10,250 nt of DNA from Ruminiclostridium sp. (GTDB taxonomy: Bacteria; Bacillota; Clostridia; Oscillospirales; Oscillospiraceae). Where the stretch lies: positions 1 to 10,250 of the forward strand of contig JABUSR010000180.1 of NCBI GenBank assembly GCA_021442645.1. Direction: 5' to 3'. Position numbers and translations under genes: made by a program. The notes under the pieces were generated by a model that saw nothing but the letters and a program-made list of their open reading frames with translations, did not search any database and was not told the DNA's origin. Below are positions 6,049-10,250 of the stretch, in pieces; the stretch's first letter is position 1, and each line of letters opens with the position of its first letter.

Positions 6049-6828
6049 ATGCTGCTTGCCATCGACGTGGGAAACACCAGTATTCAGTTTGGCCTGTTGG
6101 AGGGGGAGAAGCTCCTGGGCACCTTCCGGCAGAGCAGCGACCCGACCCGGACAGCCGAGGACCTGGAGGCCGCCATCCGGCGGGACCTGGAGGCCCTGGG
6201 CGTACAGCCGGACCGAATCGAGGCCGCCATCATCGACTCGGTGGTGCCCCCTGTGATGGAGGCTCTGACCGCCGCCGTGGAGAAGGTCGCCGGTGTGCAG
6301 TCCCTGGTGGTGGAAGCGGACATTAAGACCGGCATCGGTTACCCGGTGGGCTCTTCCAAGCTGGGCCCTGACCGGGCGGTCTGCTGTGTGGCGGCCATTG
6401 AGAAGTACGGGAAGCCGGTCATCGTGCTGGACTTCGGTACGGCTACCACGGTGGATGCGGTGGGGGCGGACGGCTCCTACCTGGGCGGCTGCATCCTGGC
6501 GGGGGTCATGACCTCGGCCAACGCTCTCTTCACCAACACGGCTATGCTGCCGAAAATTGACCTGGTGCTGCCCCCCACGGTGCTGGGCGGGAGTACGGTG
6601 GCCCAGCTTCAGGTGGGTGCCGTGATGGGTGCCATCGGCTCCACAGAGTACCTGGTGCGCCGCACCAGGAAAGAGATGGGCTGCGGCGAAGACGTGACGG
6701 TGGTGGCAACCGGAGGCCTGGGCCGCCTGGTGGCAGAGGGCACCGACTGCATCGACGTTGTGGACGACGACCTGGTGATGGAGGGCCTGCGCGTCCTCTA
6801 TGCCCGGTACCGGGAAACACAGAAGTAA
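6049..6828 (+). CDS. coaX: Type III pantothenate kinase
   Basis: Cytoplasmic kinase that phosphorylates pantothenate, the first step of coenzyme A synthesis. CoaX enzymes are acetate/sugar kinase-fold dimers, typically needing a monovalent cation and insensitive to CoA feedback. The 259-residue product has the usual length. Motifs are DVGNT at 6-10 (phosphate-binding loop of domain 1), GPDR at 106-109 (the family's GxDR with the catalytic-site Asp108), DFGTATTVD at 128-136 (second phosphate/cation-binding loop), GGCILAG at 146-152, and VATGGLG near the C-terminus. The frame stays open well upstream and includes an ATG at 5962, but that start has no ribosome binding site and lies inside or before the promoter. 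The ATG at 6049 follows GGGAGGG (6035-6041) by seven bases and puts DVGNT at its normal position. Transcribed alone and convergent with nth. Confidence 0.95.
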   Translation: MLLAIDVGNTSIQFGLLEGEKLLGTFRQSSDPTRTAEDLEAAIRRDLEALGVQPDRIEAAIIDSVVPPVMEALTAAVEKVAGVQSLVVEADIKTGIGYPVGSSKLGPDRAVCCVAAIEKYGKPVIVLDFGTATTVDAVGADGSYLGGCILAGVMTSANALFTNTAMLPKIDLVLPPTVLGGSTVAQLQVGAVMGAIGSTEYLVRRTRKEMGCGEDVTVVATGGLGRLVAEGTDCIDVVDDDLVMEGLRVLYARYRETQK

Positions 6829-6834
6829 AGAAAT

Positions 6835-6865
6835 CGCCCCCGCCCGATCTGTTCGGGCGGGGGCG
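6835..6865. terminator. Bidirectional terminator between coaX and nth
   Basis: A perfect 13-bp, nearly all-GC stem (6835-6847 with 6853-6865) has a 5-base loop. It begins six bases after the coaX stop and lies 48 bases beyond the nth stop. On the minus strand the stem is followed by ATTTCTTTACTT, a usable U-rich tail, so the nth direction is better supported. On the plus strand only TT precedes CAGCTT, so termination of coaX would rest mainly on stem strength. Confidence 0.8.
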
Positions 6866-6913
6866 TTCAGCTTGTCGGAGGGATATCTGCACAGGGCAGG
6901 GAAGGGCCCGGAA

Positions 6914-7558
6914 TCACGCCTCGGCGGTGAAGTGGTCACACCAGGGGCGAAGGGTACAGTTCTGACAGTCCGGGCGCCTTGCCCGGCAGACGGCACGGCC
7001 GTGGAGGACCATCCGGTGGCAGAAGTCGTTGGACTCCTCCGGGGGCAGGCAAGCCCGCAGCTGCTGCTCCACCTTGCCGGGGTCCTTGGTGCCGTCGGTG
7101 AGGCCCAGCAGGCCGGTGATGCGAATGCAGTGGGTATCCGCCACCACCACGCCGGGGGTGCTGTGGATGTCCCCCAGAATCAGGTTGGCAGTCTTCCGCC
7201 CCACACCGGGGAGCCGCAGCAGGTCTTCCATGGTGCCGGGCACCACGCCGCCGTACTCCTCCATGAGCATGCGGGAGGCCAGCACGATGTCTTTGGCTTT
7301 GGCCCGGAAGAAGCCGCAGGAGTGGATGTAGGGCTCGACGTCGGCGGGCTCCGCCGCTGCCAGGGAGGCCAGGGTGGGGTAGGCGGCGTAGAGGGCAGGG
7401 GTCACCTGGTTCACCCGTTCGTCGGTGCACTGGGCGGACAGACGGACGGCGAACAGGAGTTCGTAGTCCTTTTCATAGGGCAGGGAGCACAGGTCCTTCT
7501 GGGGGTAGAGGGCCTTCAGCTCCTCGATAATGGCATGGATCGCTTCTGCAGTTTTCAT
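6914..7558 (-). CDS. nth: Endonuclease III (DNA glycosylase/AP lyase)
   Basis: Base-excision repair enzyme that removes oxidised pyrimidines from DNA and nicks the abasic site by beta-elimination. The 214-residue product matches the usual ~210. It shows the helix-hairpin-helix LPGVGRKTAN with catalytic Lys122, the catalytic Asp141 in VADTH (spacing one residue longer than E. coli K120/D138), and an intact C-terminal iron-sulfur signature C191-x6-C198-x2-C201-x5-C207. The frame is open upstream to 7669, but that extension overlaps the promoter region. The ATG at 7558 is preceded by AAAGGAA about eleven bases upstream and gives the normal N-terminus. Single gene, divergent from glyA and convergent with coaX. 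Arginine codons include many CGG, unlike glyA. MutY is excluded by length and by the lack of its C-terminal domain. Confidence 0.95.
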   Translation of the reverse strand: MKTAEAIHAIIEELKALYPQKDLCSLPYEKDYELLFAVRLSAQCTDERVNQVTPALYAAYPTLASLAAAEPADVEPYIHSCGFFRAKAKDIVLASRMLMEEYGGVVPGTMEDLLRLPGVGRKTANLILGDIHSTPGVVVADTHCIRITGLLGLTDGTKDPGKVEQQLRACLPPEESNDFCHRMVLHGRAVCRARRPDCQNCTLRPWCDHFTAEA

Positions 7559-7604
7559 AAAAATACCGATTCCTTTATGCTTTGCAGGGGTTTTTCGTGC
7601 AATT

Positions 7605-7633
7605 ATTATAGCATAAAGTTGGAAATTAGTCAT
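7605..7633 (-). promoter_or_regulatory. Probable nth promoter with extended -10
   Basis: On the minus strand ATGACT (7633-7628) is followed by 17 bases and then a perfect TATAAT (7610-7605). TGC just before the -10 makes it an extended -10 element. The start point would be near 7598, giving a leader of about 40 bases. Its -35 box shares base 7633 with the -35 box of the glyA promoter. Confidence 0.65.
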
Positions 7634-7661
7634 TGGATTTTTACGAGATTTGCGGTATAAT
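7633..7661 (+). promoter_or_regulatory. glyA promoter
   Basis: TTGGAT (7633-7638) and a perfect TATAAT (7656-7661) are exactly 17 bases apart. The start point would be near 7668, with a leader of about 58 bases carrying a small 5-bp hairpin (GAGAT 7682-7686, ATCTC 7691-7695). No riboswitch or T-box structure is seen in this short leader. Confidence 0.75.
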
Positions 7662-7725
7662 AGCACCATATCAAGAGAGCAGAGATACGCATCTCATTTT
7701 ACTATGGAATAAAGGAGCGAGTATC

Positions 7726-8973
7726 ATGGTCAAAGAGGTAATTCAATTCCTGACCCAACAGGACCCCGAAGTGGGCAATGCTGTCCAGGCAGAGTACAAC
7801 CGTCAGCGCAGAAATATCGAGCTGATTGCTTCCGAGAACTTTGTCAGTGAGGCCGTTCTGGCAGCTGCCTCCACTGTTCTGACCAACAAGTACGCTGAGG
7901 GCTACCCCGGCAAGCGCTACTATGGCGGCTGTGAGTGCGTGGACGTGGTCGAAGACCTGGCCCGCGACCGCGCCAAGCAGCTCTTCGGCGCAGGCTATGC
8001 CAATGTGCAGCCCCACTCCGGTGCCTCTGCCAACTATGCTGTGTACCAGGCCCTGTGCAAGGTGGGCGACACCGTTATGGGTATGAACCTGGACAACGGC
8101 GGTCACCTGACCCACGGCAGCCCCGTGAACTTCTCCGGTCTGAATTATAAGATGGTCGCCTATGGCGTGGACCCTGTCACCCATCGCATCGATTACGATC
8201 AGGTCCGTGACCTGGCCAAGAAGAACAACCCCAAGATGATTATCGCCGGCGCCTCTGCCTATCCCCGTATCATCGACTTCAAGGCCTTCCGTGAGATCGC
8301 TGACGAAGTGGGTGCATACCTGTTCGTGGATATGGCTCACATCGCCGGTCTGGTTGCCACCGGTCTGCATCCCTCCCCCGTGCCCTATGCAGACGTGGTC
8401 ACCACCACCACCCATAAGACCCTGCGCGGCCCCCGCGGCGGCATCATCCTGAGCAACAAGGAAGAGATTGCCAAGAAGATCGACAAGGCCATCTTCCCCG
8501 GCTCCCAGGGCGGCCCCCTGATGCACATCATCACCGCCAAGGCAGTGGCCCTGGGCGAGGCCCTGACCCCCGAGTTCAAGACCTACCAGGAGCAGATCAT
8601 CAAGAACGCTCAGGTCCTGGCCAAGAGCCTGATGGATTCCGGCTTCGACCTGGTCTCCGGCGGCACCGATAACCACCTGATGCTGGTCGACCTGCGCAAG
8701 GCAAACATCACCGGCAAGGAGATGGAGAAGCGCCTGGACCAGGTGAACATCACCGTCAACAAGAACACCATCCCCGACGATCCTCAGTCCCCCTTCGTCA
8801 CCAGCGGCATCCGCGTGGGCGTGCCCGCAGCCACCAGCCGCGGCCTGAAGGAAGAGGACATGGAGCTCATCGGCAAGCTGATCTGGAAGGCTGCCACCGA
8901 GTTCGACACCGCCCAGGACGAGATCATCGCCGGCGTCAAGTCCATCACCGACAAGTACCCCATGTACGAATAA
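7726..8973 (+). CDS. glyA: Serine hydroxymethyltransferase
   Basis: Cytoplasmic PLP enzyme interconverting serine and glycine while moving a one-carbon unit to or from tetrahydrofolate; it is the main source of C1 units for purine, thymidylate and methionine synthesis. The 415-residue product matches the family's ~415. It shows the N-terminal NIELIASENF, the YAEGYPGKRYYGG stretch, the substrate/PLP-contacting HGSPVNFSG, and the PLP-binding lysine at residue 231 in TTTTHKTLRGPRGG (K229 in E. coli). The start at 7726 lies eight bases after AAAGGAG (7711-7717); upstream in-frame sequence belongs to the promoter. Codon choice is strongly biased: arginine is CGC or CGT with a single AGA near the start and no CGG, unlike wecB, nth and rarA. 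This suggests high expression. Single gene with its own promoter and terminator. Confidence 0.98.
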   Translation: MVKEVIQFLTQQDPEVGNAVQAEYNRQRRNIELIASENFVSEAVLAAASTVLTNKYAEGYPGKRYYGGCECVDVVEDLARDRAKQLFGAGYANVQPHSGASANYAVYQALCKVGDTVMGMNLDNGGHLTHGSPVNFSGLNYKMVAYGVDPVTHRIDYDQVRDLAKKNNPKMIIAGASAYPRIIDFKAFREIADEVGAYLFVDMAHIAGLVATGLHPSPVPYADVVTTTTHKTLRGPRGGIILSNKEEIAKKIDKAIFPGSQGGPLMHIITAKAVALGEALTPEFKTYQEQIIKNAQVLAKSLMDSGFDLVSGGTDNHLMLVDLRKANITGKEMEKRLDQVNITVNKNTIPDDPQSPFVTSGIRVGVPAATSRGLKEEDMELIGKLIWKAATEFDTAQDEIIAGVKSITDKYPMYE

Positions 8974-8987
8974 TTGGTAATTCTCTC

Positions 8988-9016
8988 TTTACGGGAATCC
9001 TTTCAACTGGTAAAAT
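8988..9016 (+). promoter_or_regulatory. Probable rarA promoter overlapping the glyA terminator
   Basis: TTTACG (8988-8993, four of six) and TAAAAT (9011-9016, five of six) are 17 bases apart, with TGG before the -10 giving an extended -10 element. The -10 box forms the base of the left arm of the glyA terminator stem. The start point would be near 9022-9024, inside that arm, leaving about 50 bases of leader before the rarA GTG. Confidence 0.5.
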
Positions 9017-9050
9017 AGGGAGGACGACGAAAGTCGTTCTCCCTATTTTT
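9012..9050 (+). terminator. Intrinsic terminator of glyA
   Basis: AAAATAGGGAG with the following GACGAC (9012-9028) pairs with 9033-9049 over 17 positions, with a single G-U wobble. The loop is a GAAA tetraloop, and the stem ends in TTTTT. The A-rich left foot means it could also act on the minus strand. It starts 38 bases after the glyA stop. Confidence 0.93.
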
Positions 9051-9073
9051 ATCACCAGAGAGGAGGGTGCACC

Positions 9074-10250
9074 GTGTATCGGCCTCTGGCAGACGAGCTC
9101 CGCCCCAAGACCATCGACGAGGTGGTGGGGCAGCGGCATATCCTGGGGGAAACCGGCGTGCTCCGCCGGATCATCCAGGGGGGGACCATCCCCAACATGA
9201 TCTTCTACGGGCCGTCGGGCACCGGAAAAACCACCGTGGCGGAGATTGCCGCCGCCCGAATCGGGCGCCCCTTCTACCGGCTGAACGCCACCACCGCCAG
9301 CCTGGCTGACATCAAGGCCGTCATGGCGGATGTGGGAACTCTTCTGGCCCCGGAAGGGGTCGTGCTCTACCTGGATGAAATCCAGTACTTCAACAAGAAA
9401 CAGCAGCAGTCCCTGCTGGAATTCATGGAGAACGGAAAGCTGACCCTCATCGCCTCCACCACGGAGAACCCCTACTTTTACGTGTATAACGCCGTCCTCA
9501 GCCGCTCCACCGTGTTTGAGTTCAAGCCCGTATCCCCGGAGGAGGTCCTGCCCATGGTCCTGCGGGGCATCGAGCGGATGGGGGAGCGCCTGGAGGTGCC
9601 GGTCACATGGGAGGAGGGCGTGCCCCAGCAGGTGGCGCAGAGCTGCGGCGGCGACGTGCGCAAGTCTCTGAATGCCGTGGAGGCCCTCTTTGCCGCCCAT
9701 GCGGCGGACCTGGAGAAAATTCACCTGACCCTGGAGGAGACCGATACGGTGGCCCAGCGGTCGGCCATGCGCTACGACCGTGACGGCGACAGCCACTACG
9801 ACATCCTATCCGCCTTTCAGAAATCCATCCGGGGCTCTGACCCCGATGCGGGGATTCACTACCTGGCCCGCCTGCTGGAGGCCGGGGACCTGATTTCCCC
9901 CTGCCGCCGCCTCATGGTCATCGCCAGCGAGGACATCGGCCTGGCCCATCCCCAGGCGGTCTCCGTAGTGAAAGGCTGTGTGGACAGTGCCAACATGCTG
10001 GGCCTGCCTGAGGCCCGCATCCCTCTGGCGGAGGCGGTCATCTACCTGGCCACCCTGCCCAAGTCCAACGCCGCCATCATGGCCATCGATGCGGCCATGT
10101 CTGACCTGCGGAAGGGGAAGAGCGGGGACATTCCCGCCACGCTGCAGGATTCCCACTACGGCGGGGCGGCTAAGCTGGGCCACGGCCAGGGCTACCGCTA
10201 CGCCCACGACTACCCCGACCATTATGTAAAGCAGCAGTATCTCCCCGATG
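9074..10250 (+). CDS. rarA: Replication-associated recombination protein A (RarA/MgsA), 3' end outside window
   Basis: AAA+ ATPase of the clamp-loader-like RarA/MgsA/WRNIP1 family. It acts at stalled or blocked replication forks and interacts with single-strand binding protein. The 392 residues visible lack only the last few dozen of a usual ~420-440. Motifs are an N-terminal RPLADELRPKTIDEVVGQ, Walker A GPSGTGKTT at 46-54, Walker B LYLDEIQYFNKKQQQ with D101-E102, a sensor-1 region STTENPYFYVYNAVLSR, sensor-2-type GGDVRKSLNAVE, and the conserved C-terminal stretch ASEDIGLAHPQA with the later HYGGA. DEIQYF replaces the DEIHRF common in proteobacteria. The start is GTG at 9074, seven bases after GGAGG (9062-9066), and puts the conserved N-terminus at residue 2. 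Its apparent promoter is interlaced with the glyA terminator. The frame remains open to the window edge. Confidence 0.95.
   Translation, partial: MYRPLADELRPKTIDEVVGQRHILGETGVLRRIIQGGTIPNMIFYGPSGTGKTTVAEIAAARIGRPFYRLNATTASLADIKAVMADVGTLLAPEGVVLYLDEIQYFNKKQQQSLLEFMENGKLTLIASTTENPYFYVYNAVLSRSTVFEFKPVSPEEVLPMVLRGIERMGERLEVPVTWEEGVPQQVAQSCGGDVRKSLNAVEALFAAHAADLEKIHLTLEETDTVAQRSAMRYDRDGDSHYDILSAFQKSIRGSDPDAGIHYLARLLEAGDLISPCRRLMVIASEDIGLAHPQAVSVVKGCVDSANMLGLPEARIPLAEAVIYLATLPKSNAAIMAIDAAMSDLRKGKSGDIPATLQDSHYGGAAKLGHGQGYRYAHDYPDHYVKQQYLPD

Noticed and set aside
7662..7725. Possible riboswitch in the glyA leader
   Set aside because: Only a 5-bp hairpin is present in about 58 bases. That is too short for the glycine, SAM, THF or purine riboswitch folds, and none of their conserved cores is visible.
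1..10250. Search for CRISPR arrays, insertion sequences, phage genes, tRNA genes, toxin-antitoxin or defence systems
   Set aside because: No repeat-spacer pattern, transposase, integrase, tRNA-like fold or defence-type domain was found. All large open stretches are explained by housekeeping genes apart from the unknown protein at 5097-5864.

Overview
The window reads as a housekeeping stretch of a GC-rich anaerobic Firmicute, most likely a Clostridia of the Oscillospiraceae type (Flavonifractor/Oscillibacter/Lawsonibacter-like). This is an inference from protein style, from strong AGGAGG-type ribosome binding sites, from sigma-A-like promoters, from a type III pantothenate kinase, and from the pairing of a WecA/TagO-type transferase with a UDP-GlcNAc 2-epimerase. 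No taxonomic search was possible. No plasmid, phage, transposon, CRISPR or tRNA/rRNA signal is visible.

Layout, left to right. Bases 1-129 hold stacked inverted repeats and the terminator of gltX. gltX (glutamyl-tRNA synthetase) runs leftward from a near-consensus promoter. Divergent from it is a rightward run of four genes: trpS (tryptophanyl-tRNA synthetase), a WecA/TagO-type UDP-GlcNAc:polyprenyl-phosphate transferase, wecB (UDP-GlcNAc 2-epimerase), and an unrecognised membrane-anchored extracytoplasmic protein. No terminator is seen inside this run, and a strong intrinsic terminator closes it at 5910-5944. coaX (type III pantothenate kinase) follows with its own promoter. It converges on nth (endonuclease III, leftward), with a GC-rich hairpin between them that can serve both strands. 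nth and glyA (serine hydroxymethyltransferase) diverge from abutting promoters. After the glyA terminator, rarA (AAA+ replication/recombination ATPase) begins and runs off the right edge.

Functionally the window mixes translation (gltX, trpS), cell-envelope glycopolymer precursor supply (tagO/wecA-type gene, wecB and possibly the unknown gene), cofactor and one-carbon metabolism (coaX, glyA) and DNA maintenance (nth, rarA). The transferase and epimerase form a coherent pair: one loads GlcNAc-1-P onto the lipid carrier and the other makes UDP-ManNAc, the donor for the next sugar in teichoic-acid-like linkage units and many surface polysaccharides.

I see no exotic multi-gene system. The points most worth a second look are the uncharacterised exported protein at 5097-5864, a 95-base out-of-frame overlap between the transferase tail and wecB, an apparent rarA promoter built into the glyA terminator, and leader or operator-like inverted repeats at trpS and gltX.
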